From: Patulibacter americanus DSM 16676
GTDB taxonomy: Bacteria > Actinomycetota > Thermoleophilia > Solirubrobacterales > Solirubrobacteraceae
DNA length: 64,000 nucleotides
Direction of reading: 5' to 3'
Assembly: GCF_000420025.1 (NCBI RefSeq)
Contig: NZ_ATUD01000005.1
Coordinates: forward strand, 62,001-126,000
Shown: positions 55,017 to 63,020 of the stretch, piece by piece
How positions within the stretch are numbered: position 1 is the stretch's first letter
How the letters are laid out: each line of letters opens with the position of its first letter
Program-made: the position numbers and the translations under genes
Notes under the pieces: generated by a model
The model's database searches: none
Told to the model about the DNA's origin: nothing
What the model saw: only the letters and a program-made list of their open reading frames with translations

Positions 55017-55868
55017 ATGCCGGAACTGCCCGAGGTCGAGACGATCACCCGTCAGCTCGCGCCGCACCTCGAAGGGCGCACGCTCATGGGGGTCGAGATC
55101 CTCGACCCCCGGTGGTGCGTCCCCGACGACGCTGCGGCGACGGAGACCACGCTGACCGGCCGGCGGGTGGAGCGCCTGGAGCGCCGGGGCAAGCACATGG
55201 TCTGGCGCACGGACGCGGGCACGCTGCTGCTGCACCTGCGGATGACCGGCACGCTGCTGGTCGGCGCCGATCCCGACGTGCCCTACCAGCGCGTGGTGCT
55301 CGTGCTCGACGACGACACGGTCGTGCGCTTCTGCGACCCGCGCCGGTTCGGCACGGGCCGGTTCTTCGCGGACGACCGCGAGGCCGACGCGTACCTCGAC
55401 GCGCGCCTGGGCCCCGAGCCGCTCGGCCCCGACTTCGACGGCCCGGCGCTGCGGGCCGCGATCCGCGGGCGCCGCGCGCCCATCAAGGCGTTGCTGCTCG
55501 ACCAGGGGGTGGTCGCGGGCGTCGGGAACATCTACGCCGACGAAGCGCTGTTCCACGCCCGCGTGCACCCCCAGCGCCCCGGGGGCCAGCTCACGGGGCC
55601 GCAGTGCGCGGCGCTCGTCGAAGGCGTGCGGCTGTCGCTGCGGGCGGGGATCGCCTCGGGCGGGGCCACGATCGACGACTTCCGCCACGTCGACGGCGTG
55701 GAGGGCTGGTTCCAGAACGACTTCAGCGTCCACCGACGCGCCGGGCTGCCGTGCCCGGAGTGCGGCACGCCCGTGACCAAGCGCGTCGTCGCGGGACGAG
55801 GGACCTACAGCTGCGACCGCTGCCAACCGCGCCCGAGGGCCCGGCGAGCGGTCGCCCGGCCGCGCTGA
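55017..55868 (+). CDS. mutM: Formamidopyrimidine-DNA glycosylase
   Basis: 283 residues. It excises 8-oxoguanine and formamidopyrimidines and cleaves the abasic site. The N-terminal PELPEVETI supplies the catalytic Pro2 and Glu3. Other hallmarks: RRGKHMVW, LHLRMTG, DPRRFGTG, LLLDQGVVAGVGNIYADEALF, and a C-terminal zinc finger with cysteines in PCPECGTPV and YSCDRCQ. The ATG is confirmed by the essential Pro2, and a TACCGT box lies 8 bases upstream. Confidence 0.96.
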   Translation: MPELPEVETITRQLAPHLEGRTLMGVEILDPRWCVPDDAAATETTLTGRRVERLERRGKHMVWRTDAGTLLLHLRMTGTLLVGADPDVPYQRVVLVLDDDTVVRFCDPRRFGTGRFFADDREADAYLDARLGPEPLGPDFDGPALRAAIRGRRAPIKALLLDQGVVAGVGNIYADEALFHARVHPQRPGGQLTGPQCAALVEGVRLSLRAGIASGGATIDDFRHVDGVEGWFQNDFSVHRRAGLPCPECGTPVTKRVVAGRGTYSCDRCQPRPRARRAVARPR

Positions 55869-55875
55869 GGCGGCC

Positions 55876-55906
55876 GCGGGGCGGGGGACGGCCGGGGCCG
55901 CCCCGC
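55876..55906. terminator. Hairpin between convergent mutM and grxC
   Basis: 9-bp perfect arms GCGGGGCGG (55876-55884) and CCGCCCCGC (55898-55906), in the 48-bp gap between convergent stop codons. Confidence 0.55.
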
Positions 55907-55916
55907 CCGGGAGGCG

Positions 55917-56171
55917 CTAGGCGCCGACGAGCTCGGAGAGGCGGCCGGAGCGGTCCGCCGCGTTCAGCTCGTCGAACCCGCCGACGAGCTGCTCGTCGAT
56001 CAGGATCTGCGGGAACGTCATCATGCCCGTCTTCTGCGCGAGCTCCGCGCGCGTCTCCGGGTCGCGGCCGAGGTTGATCTCCTCGTAGGGCAGGCCCCGC
56101 TTGTCCAAGAGCGCCTTGGCGCGGACGCAGTAGGGGCAGGCGTTCGTGGTGTAGACCGTGATCGAACTCAT
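55917..56171 (-). CDS. grxC: Glutaredoxin (GrxC type)
   Basis: 84 residues. Thioredoxin fold with dithiol active site ACPYCVRAK, cis-Pro in TFPQILID, and GGFDELNAADRSG at the C-terminus. It reduces disulfides. In actinobacteria the reductant may be mycothiol rather than glutathione. It is divergent from recO. Confidence 0.93.
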   Translation of the reverse strand: MSSITVYTTNACPYCVRAKALLDKRGLPYEEINLGRDPETRAELAQKTGMMTFPQILIDEQLVGGFDELNAADRSGRLSELVGA

Positions 56172-56251
56172 GACGTGACCAAGTACCCAGGATGGGGGTG
56201 TCGTCCTCGGGCCTCTGTGCAGCCGGCCGAAGGACCGTGTACTTCAGAAAG

Positions 56252-56257
56252 TATAGT
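56252..56257 (+). promoter_or_regulatory. -10 box of recO
   Basis: TATAGT, with 6 bases to the GTG at 56264; the closest match to the TATAAT consensus among the boxes I found. It sits in a short AT-rich stretch (56239-56260). Confidence 0.65.
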
Positions 56258-56263
56258 AGTGCG

Positions 56264-56986
56264 GTGAGCGGCAGTCGCGTCAGCACGGAGGCCGTCGTGC
56301 TGCGCTCCATGCGGTACGGCGAGGCGGACCGCATCCTCCACGCGATCACGCCCGAGCACGGCCGCATAGGGGCCGTCGCCCGCGGTGCGCGCAAGCCGAA
56401 GAGCAAGCTCGGCGGGCGGCTGGAGCCCCTCTCCGTGGTCCGGCTCGACCTGCTCAAGGGCCGCAGCGACCTGCACACCGTCGTCGGGGCGGACACGGTC
56501 GCGGTCCACCACCGGATCCTCACGAGTCACGCCGCGCTGACCCACGCCCAGCGGGCCTGCCACGTCGTGGACCGCACCGCCGCGGAGGACGAGCCGGCCG
56601 AGCGGGTCTTCGGGCTCCTGCGCACGCTCCTGGCCCTCCTCGACGCCCGACCGGACGCCGCCCACGAGGGCCTGCAGCTCGCCTTCCGGCTCAAGCTGCT
56701 CTACGCCCTGGGCCTGCAGCCGGCGCTCGGCGCCTGCGTTCGCTGCGGCGCGACGGAGGGCCTCGTCGCCTTCGACGCCCAGGCCGGCGGCGTGGTGTGC
56801 GCCAGCCACCAGGGCGGGGCCCCAGGGATCGACGCCACGGCGCTCGGCGCGATGGTCGACGCGCTCGGCGTGCCGCTGTCCGAGGCCCCGCGGATCGACG
56901 CACGGCCGGCCCGACAGATCCACCGCGCGATCGAGGGGCTGGCCGTCCACCACCTCGGCGTCGACCTGCGTCCGCGCGACGAGTGA
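56264..56986 (+). CDS. recO: Recombination mediator RecO
   Basis: 240 residues from GTG, chosen because TATAGT lies 6 bases upstream and STEAVVLRSMRYGEADRIL is the family N-terminus. OB-fold (1-80) with GARKPKSKLGGRLEPLSVV, then a helical domain with a partial zinc motif (CVRCG) and ASHQGGAPG. It loads RecA onto SSB-coated DNA with RecR. dgt and dnaG follow on the same strand. Confidence 0.92.
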   Translation: MSGSRVSTEAVVLRSMRYGEADRILHAITPEHGRIGAVARGARKPKSKLGGRLEPLSVVRLDLLKGRSDLHTVVGADTVAVHHRILTSHAALTHAQRACHVVDRTAAEDEPAERVFGLLRTLLALLDARPDAAHEGLQLAFRLKLLYALGLQPALGACVRCGATEGLVAFDAQAGGVVCASHQGGAPGIDATALGAMVDALGVPLSEAPRIDARPARQIHRAIEGLAVHHLGVDLRPRDE

Positions 56987-57017
56987 CGGCCGCCCCGGTC
57001 CCGACAGCCGCCCCTGC

Positions 57018-57023
57018 GACAAT
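57018..57023 (+). promoter_or_regulatory. -10 box of dgt
   Basis: GACAAT, with 8 bases to the ATG at 57032; the same hexamer precedes alaS. Confidence 0.45.
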
Positions 57024-57031
57024 CGACGGGC

Positions 57032-58165
57032 ATGTCCGCCGCCGTCCCCGCACCGACGTCCCGCCTCGGTGATCCGCACGCCCGGCGGCGCGCCTTCGAG
57101 GAATCGTTCCTCGCCCCGGGTGCCGCCCGCACGTGGCCCGCGGACCGCGCCGCCGACGAGCGCGACGACCCGCTCCGCACGCCGCTGCAGCGCGACCGCG
57201 ACCGCGTCGTGCACTCCAAGGCGTTCCGCCGCCTGAAGCACAAGACCCAGGTCTTCCTCGCGCCGGAGGGCGACCACTACCGCACGCGGCTGACCCACAC
57301 GCTCGAGGTCACGGGGATCGCGCGGACCGTGGCGCGCGCGCTCGACCTCAACGAGGACCTCGTCGAGGCGATCGGCCTGGCCCACGACCTCGGCCACGCG
57401 CCCTTCGGCCACATCGGCGAGGAGGCGCTCGACGCCTGCCTGCGTCCGCACGGCCGCCACTTCCACCACTGGGAGCACTCCGTCCGGATCGTCACGGTGC
57501 TCGAGGACGCCCCGAGCGCCGTCCGCGAGGTCGGCGGCCGGGCGCTGAACCTCTGCGGCGACGTCGTCGACGGGATCGCCGGGCACTCGGGGCGCTCGCC
57601 GATGCCGGACACGCTCGAGGGCCGGATCGTCCGCATCGTCGACCGCATCGCCTACCTCAATCACGACATCGACGACGCCATCCGTGCCGGCGTGCTGCGC
57701 GAGCGCGACCTCCCGGGCGCGCCGATCGCCGAGCTGGGCGCCACGCCGTCGCGGCGGATCGACCGGCTGGTCCAGGATCTCGTGACGACGTCGCGGGAGA
57801 CGGGGGACATCGCGCAGGGGGCGGCCGCCGGCGAGGCGATGGACGCCCTGCGCACCTGGATGTTCGAGCACGTGTACCTGGCCCCCGACGCCCAGGCGGA
57901 GCACCGCAAGGCGCATGCCCTGGTGCGGCGGCTGTTCGAGCATCACCTCGAGACGGCGAGCGCCGAGGAGGCCCCGGGTCCGGCCGCGGCCCGCCTGCCG
58001 CTGTCCATCACGGACGGCGGCTGGGACCAGTACCACGTGCAGCGCGACCCCGATCCGAACGCCGACGCGCTGCAGCGCGCGACGGACTGGGTCGCCGGCA
58101 TGACCGACCGCTACGCCCTGCGGGCCTACGCGGACCTCGTGGTCCCGCGGGTCCACGCGGGGTAG
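57032..58165 (+). CDS. dgt: dGTPase-like dNTP triphosphohydrolase
   Basis: 377 residues. HD-domain enzyme that releases triphosphate from dNTPs. The HD metal site is RLTHTLEV...LAHDLGHAPFGHIGE; the N-terminal DPLRTPLQRDRDRVVHSKAFRRLKHKTQVF is typical of the short (Dgt/SAMHD1-like) family. A second motif, IVDRIAYLNHDIDDA, carries the last metal Asp. dnaG follows after 19 bases, an order conserved in actinobacteria. Confidence 0.95.
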   Translation: MSAAVPAPTSRLGDPHARRRAFEESFLAPGAARTWPADRAADERDDPLRTPLQRDRDRVVHSKAFRRLKHKTQVFLAPEGDHYRTRLTHTLEVTGIARTVARALDLNEDLVEAIGLAHDLGHAPFGHIGEEALDACLRPHGRHFHHWEHSVRIVTVLEDAPSAVREVGGRALNLCGDVVDGIAGHSGRSPMPDTLEGRIVRIVDRIAYLNHDIDDAIRAGVLRERDLPGAPIAELGATPSRRIDRLVQDLVTTSRETGDIAQGAAAGEAMDALRTWMFEHVYLAPDAQAEHRKAHALVRRLFEHHLETASAEEAPGPAAARLPLSITDGGWDQYHVQRDPDPNADALQRATDWVAGMTDRYALRAYADLVVPRVHAG

Positions 58166-58184
58166 CGCGGAGGAGGGACCGGCC

Positions 58185-60335
58185 ATGCCGATGTACGCGC
58201 GGGAGGACCTCGACCGCATCCGGGACACCACCGACTTCGTCGCGCTCGTCGAGCAGCGGGTCGAGCTCGAGCGCGCCGGCGGCGGCAACTTCAAGTGCCT
58301 CTGCCCGTTCCACGACGAGCGCTCGCCGTCCATGTCGATCAAGGCGGACGACAAGCTCTTCCACTGCTTCGGCTGCCAGGAGGGGGGCGACCTCTTCCGC
58401 TGGGTCGAGCTGACGGAGGGCGTGGACTTCACCGGCGCCGTCGAGCTGCTCGCCGACCGCGCGGGCATCCAGCTCAAGACGGAGGAGGAGGACCCGGAGA
58501 CGGCCGCGCGGCGCAAGCGCGAGCGGCGCCTGCTCGAGCTCCTGGACCGCACGAACCGCTTCTACGAGCGTCAGCTGTGGGACTCGGCCGAGGGCGCGCA
58601 GGCCCGGGCGGAGCTGCAGCGCCGCGGCCTGGACCCCGACCTGCTGCGCGAGTTCCGCGTGGGCTACGCCCCGTCGGCCTGGGACCGCGTCCTCGTGGGG
58701 TCGCGCCACGCGGGCTACACCGAGGACGAGATGGTGGCCGCCGGCGTCGTCATGCGGGCGCGCGACAACCCGGGCCGGCTCTACGACCGCTTCCGGCGGC
58801 GCATCACGTTCCCGCTGGCGGACCGGCGCGGCCGGATCATGGGCTTCGGCGCCCGCGCGATCGGGGCCGACCAGAAGCCGAAGTACGTCAACTCCTCCGA
58901 CGGCCCCGTCTACCACAAGGGCCGCCACCTCTTCGCGGCCCACGTCGCCCGCAAGCAGGCGGCGCGGACGGGCGAGGTCATCCTGTGCGAGGGCTACACC
59001 GACGTCATCGCGCTGCACCAGAGCGGGCTGACGAACGCCGTCGGCCTGATGGGCACCGCGCTCACGCCGGAGCAGATCGGGGCGCTGGGCAAGCTCGCGC
59101 CCTCCGTGATCCTCGCGCTCGACGCGGACCGCGCCGGCCGCGAGGCGATGCTCCGCGCGGCGCAGCTCGCCGCCGGCTCCGGGCTGAAGATGCGGGTCGT
59201 CCTGCTGCCCGACGGCATGGACCCGGCCGACCTGCTCGCCAAGCGCGGGCCGGAGGCCGTGAAGAACGCCTTCGCCGAGCCGATGGCGCTCGGCCGGTTC
59301 CACGTCGGCCACGTGCTCGCCCAGTCCGACCTCTCCGACGCCGAGGGCAAGGACAAGGCGATCGACGACCTGCGCCCCGTCTTCGCCGGGCTGCCCCCGG
59401 GCGTCCTGCGGATGGAGCTGCTCAACGAGGCCGCCAAAAAGCTGCGCCTGGACCCGACCGTCCTCGGCTCGCTGATCGACCACCCGCCGGCGACGCCGGT
59501 ACCGGTCGGACGGGGCGGCGGCGCGCGCGGCGGCGGTCCGGGGTCCGGCCGTGGCGGCGCGGGCGGCGGACGCGGAGGCCAGGGTCCGGGAGGCCGCGGG
59601 GGCGGGGGACCGCGGTACGAGGGCGGCTCGGGCCACGGCGGTTCGGGCGCGGGGGGCTCGTCCTCCGGCGGCGGGTCGTACGGCGGGTCCTCGCCGGCAG
59701 GCGGTTCCGGTTCCGGCGCCGCCTCGTCCTCCGGCGGCTCGCGGTCCACCGGTGGCGGTGGCTCCTACGGAGCTGGCGGAGGCTCCTACGGCGGCGGTTC
59801 GTCCTCCGGCGGCTCCTCGTCGAGTGGCGGGCGCGACGGTCGCCGGCCCGGTCCTCCGCGGCCGCAGGGGCCGGTCGCGCGCGCCGTGCCGAGCGCCGGC
59901 GGGCTGGAGGACGTCGCCCGCGTGGAGCTCTCGTTCCTCGCCGAGTGCCTGGCGGCGGGACCCGAGGCCGCGGACCTGCTCGACGACACCCGGATCCGCA
60001 CGCAGATGATCAACGACGCGCACCGCACCGCGGCGATCGCGCTGCGCGAGGCCCTGCGCTCCGGGCAGCCGCCGGCCGCCGGCGACGACTCGGCGCGCAT
60101 GGTGCTCGACCTCATCCGCCGCATGGCCGCCGGGGTGCAGCACCCGTCCTGCGCGGCGGCGGAGCTGGCCGGGCTGCGCCTCGAGCTCGGCGTGGTCACC
60201 GAGGCGCTGCGGTCCGGCCGGGGGTTCGAGCCCGGCGCGTCCCCCCAGGCCCTCGTGCTCCGCCGGCTCGAGCTGCAGCGGCGCATCGACCAGGGGCTCG
60301 GCGAGCTCATGAAGGGCCCGCGCCGCACCGCCTGA
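58185..60335 (+). CDS. dnaG: DNA primase with long Gly/Ser-rich linker
   Basis: 716 residues. It synthesises RNA primers at the fork. The zinc-binding domain has CHC2 ligands in KCLCPFHDERSPSMSI and FHCFGCQEGGD. The TOPRIM catalytic core has CEGYTDVIAL and ALDADRAGREA. Residues about 440-562 are an almost pure Gly/Ser/Arg low-complexity region, far longer than the linker in most primases. The C-terminal helicase-binding domain (about 575-716, LEDVARVELSFLAECLAAG) is intact. Start ATG with GGAGGGA upstream. Confidence 0.95.
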   Translation: MPMYAREDLDRIRDTTDFVALVEQRVELERAGGGNFKCLCPFHDERSPSMSIKADDKLFHCFGCQEGGDLFRWVELTEGVDFTGAVELLADRAGIQLKTEEEDPETAARRKRERRLLELLDRTNRFYERQLWDSAEGAQARAELQRRGLDPDLLREFRVGYAPSAWDRVLVGSRHAGYTEDEMVAAGVVMRARDNPGRLYDRFRRRITFPLADRRGRIMGFGARAIGADQKPKYVNSSDGPVYHKGRHLFAAHVARKQAARTGEVILCEGYTDVIALHQSGLTNAVGLMGTALTPEQIGALGKLAPSVILALDADRAGREAMLRAAQLAAGSGLKMRVVLLPDGMDPADLLAKRGPEAVKNAFAEPMALGRFHVGHVLAQSDLSDAEGKDKAIDDLRPVFAGLPPGVLRMELLNEAAKKLRLDPTVLGSLIDHPPATPVPVGRGGGARGGGPGSGRGGAGGGRGGQGPGGRGGGGPRYEGGSGHGGSGAGGSSSGGGSYGGSSPAGGSGSGAASSSGGSRSTGGGGSYGAGGGSYGGGSSSGGSSSSGGRDGRRPGPPRPQGPVARAVPSAGGLEDVARVELSFLAECLAAGPEAADLLDDTRIRTQMINDAHRTAAIALREALRSGQPPAAGDDSARMVLDLIRRMAAGVQHPSCAAAELAGLRLELGVVTEALRSGRGFEPGASPQALVLRRLELQRRIDQGLGELMKGPRRTA

Positions 60336-60400
60336 GGCGTCGACGCGCTGGGGAGGCCGTCGCCGTCGCGCGTCCCGGCGCCCCGCGGTCGGTCCGGCGC

Positions 60401-60406
60401 TACCCT
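60401..60406 (+). promoter_or_regulatory. -10 box of small membrane protein gene
   Basis: TACCCT, with 6 bases to the ATG at 60413. Confidence 0.55.
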
Positions 60407-60412
60407 CGGGAC

Positions 60413-60763
60413 ATGGAGCGGACAACGGTGTCGCGGCGGGTGCGGGCGAGCCTCGGGCTGCCGTACGCGCTGGCCGTCCAGGCGTGGCCGACGGGCCCGC
60501 GGTGGCGCGGCGCCGCCGTCGCACTGGCGCCCTTCGTCGTCGTGATGGCGCTCGTGGTCCTGTGGCTGCTCGGCGTCGTCGCGCTCTCGACCCTCGGCGT
60601 CTTTGGGCTCGACATCGTGAACATGGAGGGCAGCCTCCACTACGTCCGCGACACGGTCGTCTTCGTGATCGCGGGCGCGGTCACGGCACTCCTGTGGGTC
60701 CTCCTCGTCGCCGTCGGCCGGACCGCGGCCGAGGGTCGCCGGGACGGTTTGGCCCGTCGCTGA
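60413..60763 (+). CDS. Small two-TM membrane protein, unknown function
   Basis: 116 residues. Two TM helices (VALAPFVVVMALVVLWLLGVVAL, about 36-58, and TVVFVIAGAVTALLWVLLVAV, about 81-101) flank a short loop with GLDIVNMEGSLHYVRD. The basic ends (MERTTVSRRVRAS and GRRDGLARR) place both termini in the cytoplasm. Family not recognised. Probably leaderless and monocistronic. Confidence 0.65.
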   Translation: MERTTVSRRVRASLGLPYALAVQAWPTGPRWRGAAVALAPFVVVMALVVLWLLGVVALSTLGVFGLDIVNMEGSLHYVRDTVVFVIAGAVTALLWVLLVAVGRTAAEGRRDGLARR

Positions 60764-60905
60764 ACGCATTGTGCCCCGGGCGCGATCGGGGTCTCCGATC
60801 ACCGTCGAACAGCCGTCCGGGCGCCCCTGCTCCGGCGTCGCCACCGGCCGATCACGAGGGGGTCATCCCTCGCCGACCGCGGTCGGCCGACCCTGAGGTT
60901 CCCCC

Positions 60906-61613
60906 ATGCGGATCAGCCCGCTCCTCATCACCGCGGCCCTCGCGCTCGCGGTCCCCGCCACGGCGGCGGCCGCGCCGCCGGCCACCAACCCCAACGGCAA
61001 GCCGAACCCCGGTGCGGCCAACCTGGCCCAGAAGGGCGAGAAGCCCGAGAAGGCGGAGAAGCCCGACAAGCCGGCGAAGCCCGAGAAGGGCAAGGTCCCG
61101 GCCCCGAGCCCGGCACCGGCGCCCGCGCCGGCTCCCGCGCCGGCCGTTCCCGCCGAGCCGACGACGCCCGAGGCCCCGGCCCCGGCCCCGGCACCCGAGC
61201 CCGCGGAGCCCGAAGGCACCGTCGGCACGACCACCGTCCGCGTCGTCGGTCCGACCGCGTCCGCGGCGGCGAAGGCGAAGGCCTACGGGCCCTACTGCCG
61301 GGCCGAGAGCCGCAAGCGCGTCGCGGGCACGCGGAACACCCCCTTCAGCCTCTGCGTGACGGCCCTCGCGCGCGTGGCCAAGAACGACGCCGCCCCCGGT
61401 CAGGCGTGCCGCGCCCTCAGCCGCAAGAAGGCCCCCGGCACCGCCGGCAGCCCGTTCAGCCTGTGCGTCAAGGCCGCGAAGAAGCTGCGCACGCCGGCGC
61501 CGGTCCCGACGACGCCCGAGGATCCCGCGACGACGCCGGAGCCCCCGGTCGCCGAGCCGGAGCCCACGACGCCCGACGAGCCCGTGAACACGCCGGAGAC
61601 CCCGGCGGAGTAG
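60906..61613 (+). CDS. Secreted Pro/Ala-rich protein with twin cysteine repeats
   Basis: 235 residues. Signal peptide LLITAALALAVPATAAAA. A Lys/Glu/Pro region (GEKPEKAEKPDKPAKPEKG) and a Pro/Ala spacer (about 65-105) resemble cell-wall-spanning linkers. Then two related units of about 30 residues: CRAESRKRVAGTRNTPFSLCV (starting near residue 130) and CRALSRKKAPGTAGSPFSLCV (near 170), each with two cysteines. The acidic C-terminus is Thr/Pro/Glu-rich. Function unknown; likely an extracellular or wall-associated structural protein. Two hairpins follow the gene. Confidence 0.7.
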   Translation: MRISPLLITAALALAVPATAAAAPPATNPNGKPNPGAANLAQKGEKPEKAEKPDKPAKPEKGKVPAPSPAPAPAPAPAPAVPAEPTTPEAPAPAPAPEPAEPEGTVGTTTVRVVGPTASAAAKAKAYGPYCRAESRKRVAGTRNTPFSLCVTALARVAKNDAAPGQACRALSRKKAPGTAGSPFSLCVKAAKKLRTPAPVPTTPEDPATTPEPPVAEPEPTTPDEPVNTPETPAE

Positions 61614-61623
61614 CCGTCACCAC

Positions 61624-61684
61624 CCGCGGGGCCGGCCCCGCGGCCACCCGCCGCGCCGGCCCCGTGCGGCCCGCCGGGCCGCAC
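61624..61684 (+). terminator. Tandem hairpins after the twin-cysteine protein gene
   Basis: A 20-bp perfect palindrome CCGCGGGGCCGGCCCCGCGG (61624-61643), then a 9-bp stem with GCC loop, GTGCGGCCC/GGGCCGCAC (61664-61684). Both lie within 75 bases of the stop codon. Confidence 0.5.
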
Positions 61685-61767
61685 GTCCGTCGGGCGTCGG
61701 GGCACCCATGCAGCCCCCGTCGGACCGCCCGTGTTACGGGCCACTCGGCGCGGGGGAGGGCCGCGCG

Positions 61768-61773
61768 TAGACT
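61768..61773 (+). promoter_or_regulatory. -10 box of FAD oxidoreductase gene
   Basis: TAGACT, with 6 bases to the ATG at 61780. Confidence 0.6.
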
Positions 61774-61779
61774 CGCCCC

Positions 61780-63012
61780 ATGGCCTCCGCGCGTCCGCTG
61801 CAGGTCCTCGTCGCCGGAGGTGGCATCGCCACCCTCGAGCTGCTGCTGGCGCTGCGCGCCGCGGCCGGTCCGGCCGTCGCGGTGACGGTGCTCTCACCGG
61901 CCGCCGAGCTGGTGCACCGACCCGAGGCGGTCGGGGAGCCGTTCGGCCGCGTCCCGCGCCGCTACGACCTGGCTGAGATCGTCGCCGGGCTCGGCGGTCG
62001 GCTCCGCCCCGGCGCGCTCCGCTCCGTCGATCCCGACGCGCGCGAGGTCGTCCTCGCGGACGGGCACCGCCTCGGCTACGAGACGCTCGTCGTTGCCGTC
62101 GGCACGCGGACCGCGCAGGCCGTCCCCGGAGCGACGTCCTTCCGCCCCGGCGGCACCGGTGACACGGCGGACGTCGTCCGCGAGATCGAGGACGGCCGGG
62201 CCTCCCGGGTGGCGTTCGTCGCTCCCGCGGGGGCGTGGGCGCTCCCGGCGTACGAGCTGGCCCTGCACACGGCGGGGCGCGTCCACGAGGCCGGCGTCCG
62301 GACCCCGGGCGCCGTCTCCCTCGTCACGGCCGAGCCCGCGCCGCTCGCCGTCCTCCGCGGGGCCGCCAGCGACGCCGTCGCCCGCCGCCTCGAGGCCGCC
62401 GGCGTGGTCGTGTACGCCGGCCGCGAGGTGACGACGTGGACCGACGGGACCCTGACGCTCGGACCCGACGCGACGACCGTGCCCGCCGACCGGGTCGTGG
62501 CGCTGCCCGTCCCCACCGGCCCGGGGGTCGAGGGCCTGCCGATGCGCGCGGGCTTCGTGCGGGTCGACGAGCGGTTCGCCGTCCCGGGCGCCCCGGGCGT
62601 CTTCGCCATCGGCGACGCCGCGGACTATCCGGTCAAGCAGGGCGGGCTCGCGACGCAGGAGGCCGACGTCGTCGCCTCGACGCTGGCCCGGCAAGCGGGG
62701 GCCGACGTCCCGGAGCGGCCGTTCCGCGCTCGCGTCCGGGCGGTGCTGTGGACGGGCGCCGCGGCGTTGTACCTCTCCGCCGACCTCGACGACGGCGAGC
62801 CGGTGGCGTCGGACGCCGCGGAGCGCGCCCCGTGGTGGCCGCCGGAGAAGGTCGCGGGGGCGCACCTGGCGCCGTTCCTGCTCGACGTGGACGAGGTCGG
62901 GGTGGAGCGCGCCGTCGCCCGGGCCGACGAGCGGCGGGCCCACCCGGCGACCGGGGCGCTCCTGGCGACCCCCGATCGCGAGGGCATCCTCCCGCTCGAC
63001 CGCGAGGCCTGA
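61780..63012 (+). CDS. FAD/NAD(P)-binding oxidoreductase, sulfide:quinone reductase-like
   Basis: 410 residues. Two Rossmann parts: N-terminal FAD motif VLVAGGGIATLELLLALR, LGYETLVVAVGTRT (NAD side entry) and FAD-binding GVFAIGDAADYPVKQGGLATQEADV. The architecture matches the pyridine-nucleotide disulfide oxidoreductase group that includes NDH-2 and sulfide:quinone reductase. The SQR catalytic cysteine pair is absent (no Cys is seen in the protein), so sulfide oxidation is unlikely; the electron partners are unknown. A leaderless promoter (TAGACT) precedes it. Confidence 0.85.
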   Translation: MASARPLQVLVAGGGIATLELLLALRAAAGPAVAVTVLSPAAELVHRPEAVGEPFGRVPRRYDLAEIVAGLGGRLRPGALRSVDPDAREVVLADGHRLGYETLVVAVGTRTAQAVPGATSFRPGGTGDTADVVREIEDGRASRVAFVAPAGAWALPAYELALHTAGRVHEAGVRTPGAVSLVTAEPAPLAVLRGAASDAVARRLEAAGVVVYAGREVTTWTDGTLTLGPDATTVPADRVVALPVPTGPGVEGLPMRAGFVRVDERFAVPGAPGVFAIGDAADYPVKQGGLATQEADVVASTLARQAGADVPERPFRARVRAVLWTGAAALYLSADLDDGEPVASDAAERAPWWPPEKVAGAHLAPFLLDVDEVGVERAVARADERRAHPATGALLATPDREGILPLDREA

Positions 63013-63020
63013 GCGGCGGG

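Noticed and set aside
61780..63012. Calling the FAD oxidoreductase a true sulfide:quinone reductase.
   Set aside because: The fold fits but the catalytic cysteines are absent.
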